64,000 nucleotides of DNA, taken from contig JAAALK010000082.1 of NCBI GenBank assembly GCA_019279435.1, positions 19,621,116-19,685,115 of the forward strand, written 5' to 3'. The position numbers were made by a program, and so were the translations under genes. Shown here one piece after another: positions 1-12,339 of this stretch; positions within the stretch are counted from its first letter, which is position 1; every line of letters starts with the position of its first letter. The notes under the pieces were generated by a model, which made no database searches, had not been told where the DNA came from, and saw nothing but the letters and a program-made list of their open reading frames with translations. This DNA comes from Zizania palustris (lineage: Eukaryota > Streptophyta > Magnoliopsida > Poales > Poaceae).

Positions 1-2006
1 CATGCTGAATAGCGTGGGCCTCATGGCTCCAAATGTGATGAGTATTGTCAACGATAGTCAAAGAGGACAGAAGAAGAGAGGAGATCTGCTGTTTCATGGG
101 CCGCGTGTGACTCAGGTACATGGGCAACAAGTGACTATCGGGCAGAGGAGGCTGCGAAGTCGGGCTGGCCCAATCCGGGTAAATGGGCCAGGAGCAGCAG
201 AAGACCCACTGGGCTGTTGACTAGGATTGACTCAGGTACACGGGCGGTGAGTGATTGCCGGGCTGAGAGAGCTGCGGAATCGGGCCGGCCCAATCCGGGT
301 ACCTGGTGCAAAGCCAGTGGAGGCTTTGTCAGTTTCAGTGCAAAACTAACAACCGTTGATTCTGTATCGGACTGTCCAGAAGAGAAGCCGTAGTCGCTAC
401 GAAAGCTTAGCTTCCGGATAAGTCATCTGTATCTCTAGGCCCACAGTCAGTCAGTCGTGTCTGTAAAAATTCCTAAGGGCAGTAGAGTCATTTCTTTTAT
501 TTTAAAGTCTGTAAAAACCCTAAGGGGCTGGTGGAATATTCCTAGTGTTGGGCTGCCTATAAATAGGGCCCCAATCCCTAGAGTTAGGTTACCCCTTCTA
601 GAATTCACTTTTCAATCCATTGGGTCAATTTTTGCTCCCTGTCTTTTCTCTCTCCCCATGTGCGCCGCCAGGCAATGAGCCTTGTTTCTTCCTGAGATTC
701 ATTTGTTTCTTCACTGTTCTCGAAGAGTTTGTTTCGGGTGTTTTTGTGTGAAGCATTTATGTGCGCAGCACTTCATTTAATGTCTTTGCTGTTGAGTGCA
801 TGCGGTTAATTTATTCTCTGAGAAGAAGCTTCTCTGTTGCTGTGATTTGTTCTTCACGAGGAGTACTAGTTCTTGTTGTTTGCAAGTAGTACTACTCCAC
901 TGTAGCAATAGTACACTAGTACTCTAGCCTCGCTTTTTTCCTGCATAGCTTTTTGATCGAGTTGACAGGGCTAAAGTCTCTTTTCTGGCTGTTTTTGGCG
1001 AAGCCCCTTCTCTATGTTCGAAGTCCCTCAGCTTCGTTAGGCAGGCTTCGATCTGACATCCTCGAGGGCTTCGTTTGAACTTCGAACTTCATTTTGTGTA
1101 CTGAGTTGCTAGCTTCGAAGTACCTTTTTGAAGTGTCAGCATATCATACTTCGAACGTCTGTGCGAAGGTACTCCGACTTGAGCTCTTCGAAGTCCATAC
1201 ATCGACAGGTTTCGAAGTTGGCTTCGAAGCTTGTCTTTCTGTTAGACTTCACTCGACGTAAGTTCCTTCTTGCTGTCATTTTCGAAGGTCACTGTGTGTG
1301 TGTTCGGAGCTTGTCTTTCGAAGTTAATCCTCTGAACGAAGGTCTCAACTTCGGTTGTCATACCTCGATCAAGCTAGCTTCGAAGTTTGAGTATAGGCTT
1401 CGATTTGATCTTTCTGCCGTGTGTTGGGCTTCGCTACTTTTTCGAAGGTTGTTTTTCTGTGAGCTTGTTCGAAGCTTTCTGTTCGAAGTTTAGCCTTCGA
1501 AGTACATTGTTCGAACCTAGCTTCGACTCTGCCATACTTCGCTCCGAAGCATACTTCGCACTTTGTTACTCGAACTAGGGTAGACAACCAACCTTCGACA
1601 CTCTCACAACAACATTCGGCAGGCTTCGCAACTAACCTTCGAAGCAGGCTTCGACACAGCGAAGCAGGCTTCGATACAAGTGCAGCAGGCTTCGCCAAGT
1701 TTCGAACAGGAGACAAATCTGAACAGTAACCTCTCATCTCACTTCATATATACTTAGATCATCTTTTGAGAAGTTTGTCTTGCCACGTCTAGTATATTTT
1801 GTTTATCTGCCTAGTAGCACTGCTTTGGTAGTTCTCTGTTTAACATCGGTTGTTTCTAGGCTAGATACCTGTAGACATAGGCAATCTGTTCATACTCTCC
1901 TACTTAGTCTTTTGAGGTGCGTTGGGTGTTGGGAGCAGGCCATTGATTCGAAAGAATTTTTAGGCGCCCATTCACGCCCCCTCTGGTCGCTACTTTCGGT
2001 CCTATA
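1..2006 (+). mobile_element. CopL: LTR of a SIRE-type copia element (right end, sense +)
   Basis: This stretch is the reverse complement of the CopE LTR at 58181-60253 over nearly its whole length. It covers the repeated 'cccaatccgggtac' blocks at the left, the TATA region, the TTCGAA-rich segment and the terminal 'ggtcctata'. In CopE the purine tract lies on the outer side of the end equivalent to position 1, so the sense strand here is +. The terminus at 2006 reads CCTATA where CCTACA is expected, one transition from a normal CA end. The LTR abuts a truncated GypA LTR, so I infer the 3' LTR (or a solo LTR) of an element inserted into GypA, with the remainder left of the window. The first dozen bases of the LTR lie outside the window. 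The ORFs inside (for example 1128-1493) have no counterpart protein and are treated as chance. Confidence 0.8.
558..566 (+). promoter_or_regulatory. TATA box of the CopL LTR
   Basis: TATAAATAG lies in the context ggctgcctataaataggg. The same box at the equivalent position of the CopE, CopG and CopH LTRs, on their sense strand, supports it as the LTR promoter. About 1.4 kb of R-U5 would follow, which is unusually long. Confidence 0.65.
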
Positions 2007-2324
2007 GCCAGCTAAGATGGAAGACTTATCTTCTTTCTCATTAGATTAGTCTTTTACCATTTTAGCCCTATTAAGGGTACCGAATAGTTTCCACTATGTC
2101 GGTTGTAACAGAGGGGTAAAAGGGTCTTTTCCTTAATGTTTGGGCCTATAAATACCCCCCGTTTTACCCTGTATTACGGACCGAATACAAGTTATTCAAT
2201 ACACACTTTCGAACTATTTTAAGCTATTATCCTTTCGGAGGCTTGGAATAGTTTACTTCACAAACACTTCGTTTGTTAGTTTCTAATCTTCAGAAACCTG
2301 TTAGCGTAATCTTTTACACCAACA
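2007..2324 (+). repeat. GypA 5' LTR, left-truncated by CopL
   Basis: It aligns base for base with 12852-13169 of the 3' LTR, with roughly eight differences by eye over 318 bases. It contains the LTR TATA box (TATAAATA, 2147-2154) and ends in CCAACA. The missing U3 part is expected left of the window, beyond CopL. Confidence 0.85.
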
Positions 2325-2326
2325 GT

Positions 2327-2344
2327 TGGCACCGTCCGTGGGTA
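2327..2344 (+). other. GypA primer binding site
   Basis: TGGCACCGTCCGTGGGTA starts two bases after the 5' LTR. GypC, GypI and GypF have TGGCGCCGTCCGTGGGGA at the same place, so this copy has two changes. The TGGCGCCG core resembles the tRNA-Asp-type PBS reported for Tat/Athila elements; the tRNA assignment is from general knowledge, not verified here. Confidence 0.75.
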
Positions 2345-2386
2345 ACCTAGTCCAAAAAACTTCGTTCTCTACCAAGTTCTCAAACC

Positions 2387-5300
2387 ATGCCTCCTAAGCG
2401 GAGTGCAGGTAGTAATCCTGTTCGGAGGTCCCCTCGGACCTCCGGAGCAAGATCTTCAGACACAGTTGAGGTCGAAGAACCTTCAACGTTTCCTCCACCT
2501 CAAACTCCGGAAGGGATTCCCCTTCCTCGAGCATACGGAGTTCCTCCACTGACTCCATCTATAATTCGGCCAGCCGGAGTCCCTCTTCCACCTCAAGTTC
2601 CACTTTGAACCGATCCCTACAGTTCTCAAGACCCGGAAGATCCTTCCGGAAGAGATGAAAACGGTCTTGGTGATATGGCCGCTCAAATGGCCAGTCTCCA
2701 AGCTGAAGTAGCAAGGTGGCGGCAAGAAGCCGCGAATAGGCTTCGTTCTCAAGCCACCCCAACCATTCCCGAAGTGCCCGAAGATGACGAGCTTATTTAT
2801 CCCGAAGCCCCGGAGAATGCTTCCTTTGACACCGAGTCTCTGCTGCATCCTGAGTTGCAGAAAGTATGCTTCGACCCTAAGATTCAAAACTTCGAAGCTT
2901 TGCAAGTATGCCGGAGATGAAGATCCTGGAGAATTCGTCCGTTCTTATGCTTTAGCAATTGAAGCCAGTGGAGGAGTGCGGGACACTATGGCAAAATGTT
3001 TCCCCCTAGATCTTCAAGGAGTTGCATTGCGGTGGTTCTGCTCCCTGAAGCCAGGATCAATCAGTTCATGGGGGCAGTTGAAGAAGAAGTTTGTGAGTAA
3101 ATTTCAAGGTACCTTCGTGCCCCAATGTCAACAGGAAGTCTTTTCCAGGTGAAACAGCTCCCTAGAGAGACCCTAAGACAGTATTTCAAGCGCTTCGCTC
3201 ATACGAAGTCGCAAATTCGAAGGTTAACTACGTCTTCTGTAGTTGACGCAGCTCGAGAGGGAGTTATTCATCTAGGCCTCCTTAATAAACTTCACCAGAA
3301 AAGTATATCTCCTATTTCTCAGTTGATGTCTTATTTCGAAGAGTATGCAAGGTCAGAAGAGGGATGGCTTCGGAGAACTGCTGCAACCCCGTCGATACTG
3401 CAAGAAGTTAAATTGCAAGTGAAAACTTCAGCACAGCCGCAAGGGCCTAGCTTCGAAACTCAACATGACAGGCGTCGGGGGCAAAATCATCCTCGTTCAG
3501 AAGTTCTGAACATTGCACCCCCGCAGAAGTTTTCCCAAAGGGCTCCGCAACCCTCAGGAAGCAAGACCAGCGGCTAGAGGCCGCCAGGGAAACCGGCTTG
3601 CAAAGGCCAGACCTTTTTCTGCTGTATTCATGGTGAAAACCGGAGTCATGCAACTGATGCGTGCAAGGCTATACTTGCTCTGAGAAGAGAGTATATGGAA
3701 AGAACTTTGGGTCGAGGCACTACTGACCGAGTTCCGGCTGAAGTCCGTTCGGAGCCTGTCCAGGATGTGCCGCGGATAGAGAACTTCGATTCGGCAAGAC
3801 GCCCTCCGGTGGTCAATATTATGCCACCTCCGAAGCAAGAAGAGGGCAAGATCGAGGAAAAAGAGTAGTCCTCCCCATCTCCGGAGGAGGGACTCTCGGA
3901 AGTATGTCAAAGAGGCAGAGAAGAGAATATGTCAGAGAAGTGGGCCATATTGGAACCACTTCATCTGCAGCTGCTATGCCTGAATGGTCCCATGTGCCAA
4001 TATCCTTTTCTGTAGATGATGCAGCTGGTGTTAAATTTCCACATGCAGACCCACTTGTAATTACTGCCGACATAGCAGGAACTGAAGTTCGGAGAGTGCT
4101 AGTTGACGGAGGGAGTTCGGTGGATATTATTTTTGTCCAAGCTTTTGATCAACTCTGCATCTCCAGAAAGCATCTTCTCCCAGCAACCCCTCCTTTACAA
4201 GGATTTACAGGACCCCCTCTTGATACCCTCGGCCAAATTGGCCTGGAAGTTACTTTCGGAGAGGGGCCACTGGCCAGGACAGAGGAAGTGATCTTTGATG
4301 TTGTGGATGCTCCATATGCATACAATGTCATCTTCGGAAGAGGCATGTTAAATCAATTCGGAGCTGTAGCGCATCATAATTACTTATGTATGAAGATGCC
4401 CACACAGGCGGGAGTGCTCACTGTTTTTGGAGATCAGGCCATTGCGCGAAGAGCAGAGTATGGTCATGACCCTCCTCTTGACCCGAGACAGGTGAACAGT
4501 GTGCAAGATGATCCGGAGAATTTTTCTGCTTCTAGCGAATCTTCGAAAAAATCCTTCCCAAGACCAAGTCCCGAAGGAGAGATTGCAACGAAGGTTATTG
4601 TCAAAGATGGCAAGGAATATTCATTTCAATTTGGTAAAGACTTGCCTCCAGAAGTTGCTGCCTCCTTAGAGAAAGTAGTTGAGGAAAATTTAGATGTCTT
4701 TGCTTGGTCTGATGAAGACATCACCGGAGTCAGTCGGGACATTATTGAACACAGTCTACTTGTGAATCCGAAGGTTCGGCCTGTTCAGCAAGGACTCCAG
4801 AAATTGTCTACGGAGAGAGCTATCCTTGCTAAAAACGAAGTTGAGAAGTTGCTGAAGGCTAGGATTATCAGAGAAGTGGCTCATACGGAGTGGTTAGCCA
4901 ACCCAGTCTTCGTTAAGAAGAAATCTTCAAGGAAGTGGCGCATGTGTATTGATTTTACATCCCTGAATAAAGCATGCCCCCGCGACCCCTACCCCATGCC
5001 CCGAATTGATCAATTGGTCGACTCCACTGCTGGTTCGGAGTTATTAAGCTTCCTTGACGCATATTCCGGCTATCATCAAATTTGGTTAAAGCGCGAAGAT
5101 GAAATCAAGACAAGCTTCGTAACTCCTTCAGGAGTCTTTTGTTATGTAAGAATGCCCTTTGGCTAAAGAAACACCGGGGCTACTTTTTCGAGGTTAATTG
5201 CTAAGGCTCTAGGTCATCAATTAGGCCGTAATGTAGAGGCCTATATGGATGATATTGTAATAAAGAGTACTTTAAAGAACCAACATAGCCTAGACTTAGC

Positions 5301-7778
5301 AGAAACATTCAATAGCCTTCGGGCATGTGGGATCCGTCTCAACCCCGAAAAATGTATCTTCGGGGCACAAGCTGGAAAATTGTTAGGGTACTTAGTTTTA
5401 AGAAGAGGGATCGAAGCTAGCCCCACTCAAATAACTGTGTTGCAGAGGATGGCTCCCCCAGAGAATTTAAAGCAAGTGCAAAAGCTGACCGGTCTTCTTG
5501 CAGCACTTAGCAGATTCCTGGCAATGTCTGCAGAGAGAAGTTTGCCCATTTTCAAAGCATTGAAAGGGTCCGAAGATTTTGCATGGACACCGGAGTGTCA
5601 AAAGAGCTTCGAAGATATTAAGAATTATCTCAGTAACCTTGCTACACTCACGGTGCCTGTTGCGGACGAAACCCTACTCCTCTACCTTACAGCTACTGGC
5701 TCTCCTGTCAGTGCAGTCCTTGTCAGAGAGGTTGATTTCAATGGGAAGTTGGTATAGAATCCAGTTTATTTTGTGTCCGAAGCATTGTCCGGAGGAAAAA
5801 CAAGATATTCTGAGCTTGAGAAATTCGCTTATGCTCTGGTAATCGCTTCGAGGAAGCTAAGGCATTATTTCTTGGCACATAATGTCATTGTACCAACTTC
5901 GTATCCTTTAGGAGATATGCTCCGAAGTAAGGATTCCACTGGAAGAATTGGAAAGTGAGCTGTTGAGTTAGCACCCTTCGGCATATTCTTTCTAGCAAGA
6001 ACAGCAATTAAGTCGCAAGTATTGGCGGACTTCGTGGCAGAGTGGACCCCCCTGCAACATGGGCTTCGGAGAAGCCAAGTGAAGAGATTTGTACTATTTA
6101 CTCTGATGGAGCTTTCCAAGCATCTAGAGCAGGTGTCGGAGCTGTGATAATTTCGCCTTCAAGGCAAAAGGCAATGTACTCCGCAAGACTCAACTTTAAG
6201 TCTACCAATAATACAGCGGAGTATGAGGGAATTTTATTGGGACTTCGAAAGGCATGTGCTCTAGGGGCTACAAGAGTCGTTATTAAAACAAATTCTCAGA
6301 TTGTAGCAGGGCACGTAGACAAGAGTTTCCAAGTTCGACATCCACAGCTTGCAAAGTACTTAGAAGAAATCCGAAAGATCGAAGCAGCATTTAAAGGGAT
6401 TTCCATTCTGAGTATACCTAGAGCAGAAAATATGCAAGCTGACATCTTAGCAAAAGCTGCAGACGGAGCTATGGACATACCCGAAGAAGTTTTTTATGAA
6501 GAACTCAATACACCTTCAGTGCCACAAATTCATGCTGCGGAAGTCCTTTGCATTCCAAGTACAGATTGGCGAAGTTCAATTATGGAAGTATTGCAAGGAG
6601 AAGCAAATATGTCCGAAGGAACACAACTTTCGAGGTTAAAGCTCAGGACTCGGAATTATCACATAATCAACGGTATTTTATACAAGGCCGGATTATGTTC
6701 CCCTTTGCTCCAATGTATATCTCAAGCCGAAGGTCAAGAAATTCTTCGAGAAATTCATGAAGGGCTTTGCGGTAGCCATCTGGCCCCTCGAGCTTTGGCA
6801 GGAAAAACACTTCGCTAGGGGCTTTATTGGCCTACAATAGTAGCTGATGCAGAGAGCTTGGTCCGCACTTGCCAAGGATGTCAGTGGATGGGACGAAGGA
6901 GTCATCGCCCACCAACAGCTCTTCAAGTCATAGCTCCAGTATGGCCCATGGACAGATGGGGAATGGATCTTATTGGTCCCTTCCCAGTAGCAAAAGGAAA
7001 TTTGAAGTTCGCAGTGGTAGCAATAAAATACTTTTCAAAGTGGGTCGAAGCAGAACCCCTAACAGCCATCACTTCGAATAATGTTCAAAAAATTTTCTGG
7101 AAGAATATCATATGCTGGTTCGGAGTGCCTCGGCAGTTGACAGTGGATAATGGAACGTAGTTTGATGCAGAACCCTTCAGGAAATTCTATGAAGACCTAG
7201 CCATTCAACTATGTTTTGCTGCAGTAAGACATCCTCAATCTAATGGAGTTGTTGAAAGAGCCAATGGTAATATCTTGTCAGGGCTGAATCGAAGAAAAGT
7301 AGGATTGGCAAAAGGATTGTGGACCGAAGAGCTCCCAAAGATCCTATGGTCAATCCGGACAACTCAGACAAGGTCTATCGGCTTCACTCCTTTCAGACTA
7401 TTATTCGGAGATGAAGCTATGACACCAACAGAACTCAAAGGAGGATAACTTCGCAGCACCAAACCGGAAATAGAAGGAGAAAGGCAAGCTTCGCTGGCTT
7501 TAACAGAGGAGACAAGACTTCGAGCTGTGGCAAATTTGTCAAAGTATCAGCAGCAGACGAAGACTTGGTTCGACCCGAAGGTCAAGATTAATGAACTTAG
7601 GTCGGGTCATCTCATTTTGCGAAGTATCATAGCGCCAGGAAAATTAGGAAATAAATGGGAAAGTCCATACTTAATTGTTCGCTCAGGGCGCCCTGGTTCT
7701 TTTAAATTAGCTAATTTGGAAGGTGAAGAGTTAGCGCATACATGGCATGTGGAGCACCTAAAGCGATACTTCGCATAG
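2387..7778 (+). pseudogene. GypA gag-pol, many stops and frameshifts
   Basis: It starts MPPKRSAG like GypC gag and ends HLKRYFA like GypC pol. Gag (2387-~3880) includes the capsid region and a zinc-finger-like segment CCIHGENRSHATDAC. Pol contains a protease (DGGSSVDIIF, ~4110), RT (MRMPFG and YMDDIV, ~5245), an RNase H-like domain (YSDGAF, ~6100), integrase zinc finger (CQGCQ, ~6877) and integrase core (GMDLIGP, TVDNGT). In-frame stops are at about 2606 (TGA), 3575 (TAG), 5164 (TAA), 5755 (TAG), 5956 (TGA), 6816 (TAG), 7158 (TAG) and 7446 (TAA). Frame changes lie near 2885, 3120, 3860 and 6035. Most stops are one C-to-T or G-to-A change from the GypC codon. No functional polyprotein can come from this copy. 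Confidence 0.9.
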
Positions 7779-7984
7779 GGGCTCCTTGTAATCATTTGTA
7801 AGCACTTTCCGAATTAATAAAGCATATGGTTCAGATAATGCCTACCCCTCATAAACTTCCCACTTCCGAGTGGACGCACTGGAATAGCGGAGTTGACCGA
7901 GAGGGAAGTGTCATTAATTTGAATCATATTTTCGGACTTCGGACCACTGGTCCGAAGTTTCCGACGTGGTGGGCTGACATAATC

Positions 7985-8265
7985 GGAGTCCAAGCCACTG
8001 GCTTGTAGGCATCCGTAAAAGAGCCCGAGACCACAGAATGCGAAGTCCAAGCCACCGGCTGGTAGACATCCGTAAAAAGAGTCCAAAGAGACCAAATGAT
8101 GCAGAGCCCAAGCCATCGGCTTGTAGGTATCCGTAAAAAGAGTCCAAAGAGACCACTGCGAACTCCAAACCACTGGTTTGACAGAATTCGCAAAAAGAGC
8201 CGAATGAGGCCAAAACAAAACAGAGTTTGAGCCATGAGTTTCGAATGTCTGTTAAAAAAGTCCAA
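7985..8265 (+). repeat. Tandem repeats between GypA pol and antisense gene
   Basis: About four imperfect units of roughly 60 bases, each built on 'gtccaagccacnggcttgtaggcatccgtaaaaagagtccaaagagacca'. They occupy the gap between two convergent genes. GypC has a homologous array at 31860-32215. The rest of 7779-8564 is non-coding, with AATAAA at 7817 just past the pol stop. Confidence 0.75.
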
Positions 8266-8564
8266 AGTGACAAATCATTTAGGACACTAAAGTGTCCGGG
8301 AAGTTGTCCAAAGTGATTTCTTTCAAAACATAAGGTGCTAAGTTACCAATCTTCAGACTACAAATAGTCAAAGACATTTTATAAGATTTTAATAAATCTT
8401 TAAATTACTGAGGGGCTCCGAAACCCCAAAATTATACTCCTAAGTTTTTCTTTGCGCCTAACCATCTTTGAATATAGTTCGAAGTTGATTATGCCCAAAG
8501 AGGGGCTGGTAAATAGGGAGACAATTTTAAATCGATATTTATTATTCGAACAAAAATGATTACA

Positions 8565-11500
8565 TCATGAAAAATCAGTATCTATACCAAGAAGGAATCG
8601 AAGACCTCTTCGATTTCTTGAGCTAAGGTTGGAACGACTAGTTCTAGAGCCGAGAGTTCTAACAACTTTGCGTTTAACTCTCCTACCTCCCTTCGAAGAT
8701 CTAAAGTCTTTCTGTTCTTGTTGAAGCTCGGCCCAAGTCCGAAGTCGTTCGGGGCTCCTTTCCCAGCTTCCAAGTTCTTCAGGCTTTTTACCTTGAGCTT
8801 CATCTTTGTCTTCGGACCATAAAATGTCTTCGGAGGATGAAGTTTCCAAGTTAACTTCTTTTTCTTCCTCTTTAATGTAAGACAATATGTCTTTGCTTAC
8901 TTTGGGTGCAATCGCACCGGAACTATCACGAGGAACTAGAAATCGAGGGCGCTTGTGAAGTTTTAAAATATCGAAGGTAGCCCATAGTAGGCGGAGTTCG
9001 TCGTTAACATCTAATACTTTGACATCTTCCATATGAGGCAAAGCCTAAAAACATGATAAGCAAATTTTCATTCATAAATGTACAAAAGCATAATGCTTTA
9101 CATATTCGAAGATCCTAAGATAATTCTAAACCTGTGGGTTTGGCGGAGGCTGGCTGCTCGAAGCTTGGGACCAAACTTGCTTCTGGCGTTGCCCTTCATC
9201 GATCCAAGCCTTGATCGCAGAGCGACCTTCGGCTCTCCATGAGGTTTGAAAGGCTTGCCAAGCAGCGGCCACACCTTCGGAAGGAGTAAGAAGTTGATTG
9301 TCGTCAAAGGTAATGGGAGCTGCCCCTGTGTTCGGAGTTATCGATTTGCCCAGATCTTCGTAGTAACGAAGTATGCCGATAGCAGCCACTTGTCCGGAGA
9401 TTTCTCCGTACCGAATGTCTGCTGTCTTCATTTGCTTCGCTGCTCCTTGGATCCTCTTCAGCCGTCGCAGCAGGGGGATGTTGTCATCAGAAGGAAGCGT
9501 CCCAGTAGTACCAAAGTACTCTAGAATGCCTAGCAGCTGGTTCATGACCTCCGCAGCTACCTTCTCCGACTTCAGCTTGTCTTCAATTAAGGCATCCTTC
9601 GCCGAAGTTAATTCTCTTACCACTCCAGAGAGCCTAGCTGCCTCCGTAGCTAAAGAATTTTTCTTATTGAGTAGCTGGCTAGCTTCCTCGGCAGCTTTGG
9701 TTTTTTCTTCTTGGAGCCTGACAAGCTCAGCTCCCGCCGTAGCATCTCTGCCCGCATCTTTTCAATTTCCGCTTGAAGCACAATTTGTTCTGCTTCGAGC
9801 TCTTTGTTCGCAGCTTCCAAGCTTTGTCTAGCCCTGCGCTCCGTTGAAACCATGTTATCTAAGTGGGAAACCCGACCTTCGGAGATTGTAAGATTTCGTT
9901 GAAGAGTTGTGTTTTCCTCTCGAAGGCGAAGGCTTCCACACTCATTTGAAATGTTCGCAGCTCGGGCCAAGACTATTTGCTGCGAAGAGAAAAAACCAAG
10001 GTGAGAAATTATTTGTATATAAGTCTAATTTTGTTTCGCAGATACTTCGTACCTGGTATGCTGCACGTTCCATGGCAGCATTAAGCTCCGAACTCTCCGC
10101 CTCGCTCAAGATGGCCACCAAGTCTGTCTCCCCCACTTCGCGGCTAGCTTGATCCAAAGGCTCGAGCAAAGTCCGAAGCCCAGTTCTTCGCTCCAAGAAA
10201 GGAGCTAGAAGAGGGAGCATACTCAAGGCCTGCTGGTCATCTTTGTTTGTTGAAGGCCCGGAGTGCTGAGTTGTATCTTTTGGACCTCCGGCAGGCTGAC
10301 CCCCCTCCGTGGATTGGCTTTCGTCTGTTGATTCAGACGGAGTTGATCCAGAGCTCGGAGCAGGAAGGTGGTCCATCTTGCCTTTGCCTTTTCCAGGTCC
10401 CATTTGAGCGACTTCTGGAATCGGCTTCGAAGTTGTCGAAGGCCCGGGAATTATATCTTCGGGGTGGACCTCTTCCACGGGAGTAGATCCTGTTGAAACA
10501 AAGGTATTATACATTGTATAATTTCGCAAGAAAAAAGAACAAAAGAGTTATGCGAAGGGTACCTCCGACGTATTGCCGACGGGTGAGCATTGGACTGCTT
10601 GGCAGATCGAACGCTACTCCAAAGTCTTCGTCGGAGTCTACAGTCAAATCTTCGACTGTTGGAGCATCTTTGGGAACGTCCATTGTTGCTTCACCCAGAA
10701 TTGAAGTTGATTCTACTGCAACTTCGACTCCGCCTTCATTCACAGGAGCTCTGTCTTGCGGTAAATTTTCTTGAGCCGTCGGAGTCCTCACTTGCTCAAG
10801 GTTGGCTTGAGACTCCGGTACGCTCGCAGCATCATCAATATGTGCATCTCAATGGGATGCATCCTTGTCGATCAAGTCAACAAGCATCCTGCCTTCATCC
10901 TCTAAGGAATCGGAGGCTGAAGCTCTTGGGCTTGAAGGCACAGGAACTCTTGGCTTTCGAGCTACCTTCTTTAGCGGAGTCTTGGCGGAGCTCGAGGTTC
11001 CAACTTCGACTTTTATCTTTTTGGGCCCTTTCTCCGAAGGCACCCAATCCACAAGAGGGGGCGAAACAACTTCGAGTAGACCCCATACTCGGTTGGACCG
11101 TTCCCAAGTACCAACCAACTTAATCCTCCATTCCTTCTCGGTCGGAGTCGGGACGCCCAGAATCTTCTCCGAAGCTCGTACAATCTGCTCCGAAGTTATA
11201 GGGGACGAAGAGGCTGAAAAATGAGTTAAGTTGGTTATTTCTTCAAAACGAATATACATGACATATGTTGTTTTCGAAGTTACCTGCAGGGCTCGAATTC
11301 GAAGAAATTTTTCGGAGACCGCCCTCCGAATCTTCCTAGAAGGTGATTGGCCAGTTGGCCATCAGAGGAGGGATCTGAAGCCCGAGGAATTCTTCTGCTA
11401 AATCCCGCATGCTCAGGCGGTGACTGATTTTTTGGAGCAGGCTGAGGCGAGCTTCGAGTTGGCCCGGATCCGGATGCACAAGAGCTTCCTTTCAGAAGTT

Positions 11501-12235
11501 GATATCTTGCAAGGGTCCAGCTAGACGGCTGCTCGCCCCAGCTTCGGCGTAAAACCACTTCAAGATCCAGTCTGTGTACCATCTGGCATTGATGGCCTTG
11601 GCGGGAAACCGAAGAGCATACTCGTCTCGAAGCCTGAAGTTGATACTTCCGAAGGCCACCACCATCTTTTCACCTCCGGGGCCTACGAAGGTCTTTGGTT
11701 GGCACGAAGCTCTATGCAGTGCTGCGAAGATCTCAGCCCTTCCTTCACAACCTTCAGCTCGCAACGCCCATTCGAAGATGGCAAAACGAGCTACTGCATT
11801 TGGAGAGAGCTGGGGGAGAGTGACGTGGAATAAATCCAATACCTCGGCCAAAAAATCGACTGCCGGAAGCCCTAAGCTAGCTTCGAAGAAGGCTTCGAAG
11901 ACAACCACTTCTCCGGGTCTTGGCGACGGAATGATTTCCTTCCCATGTTTGCGAATCATGACCCCGGAACTGATTTTGCCTTCTATTGCGGCCGCGAGCG
12001 ATTCCCTCTTGTAGGTTGAAGGCCCCAGTTGATAAGACTGATCCGTGTACTTTGTCGACGCTGGGAAGAGGTCCTGAGGGCCAACATTTTGGGGATTTCC
12101 CCCCGCCGCTGCCATTACTGCCACTACAGGTGTCGGAGTTGCCGTCGCCGATGACGCAGCCGCTACTACTGCCGCAGCCTGCTGCCGAGCCAAGGCTGAA
12201 GCTGCTCTAGGACCCTTGAAACTAGTTTTTGCCAT
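8565..12235 (-). pseudogene. GypA antisense gene (Transposase_28-like), five exons, broken
   Basis: Read on the minus strand from ATG at 12235, exons by splice sites and homology to GypC are 12235-11284, 11213-10563, 10489-10053, 9979-9132 and 9044-8565. Introns are 70-87 nt with GT..AG ends. Exon lengths match GypC in phase except exon 4, which has a frameshift near 9635. In-frame stops occur at 11492 (TGA) and near 11335 in exon 1, and at 10849 (TGA) in exon 2. Exon 1 carries the segment with RPGEVVVFEAFFEASLGLPA, which I recognise as the 'putative gypsy type transposon' family. Exon 4 is a coiled coil, and exon 5 ends in a basic tail with RGLRFLLGIDTDFS. Biochemical function is unknown; the gene is non-functional in this copy. 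Confidence 0.8.
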
Positions 12236-12339
12236 GGAATCACACAGGTTGCTCGAGGAGAAAAATGGAGGTTAAGGTTTGTCTGATAGCTTGTTTGCAC
12301 GAAAGCGGTGGAAAGGTACTCGTGAAGGGTCTGGGCCCT

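Noticed and set aside
1128..1737. Open frames on both strands inside the CopL LTR
   Set aside because: They lie in a low-complexity TTCGAA-rich stretch, are not conserved as proteins in CopE, and overlap on opposite strands.
2483..2905. Minus-strand open frame over GypA gag
   Set aside because: A shadow of the gag frame; no promoter, splice signals or homologous open frame in GypC.
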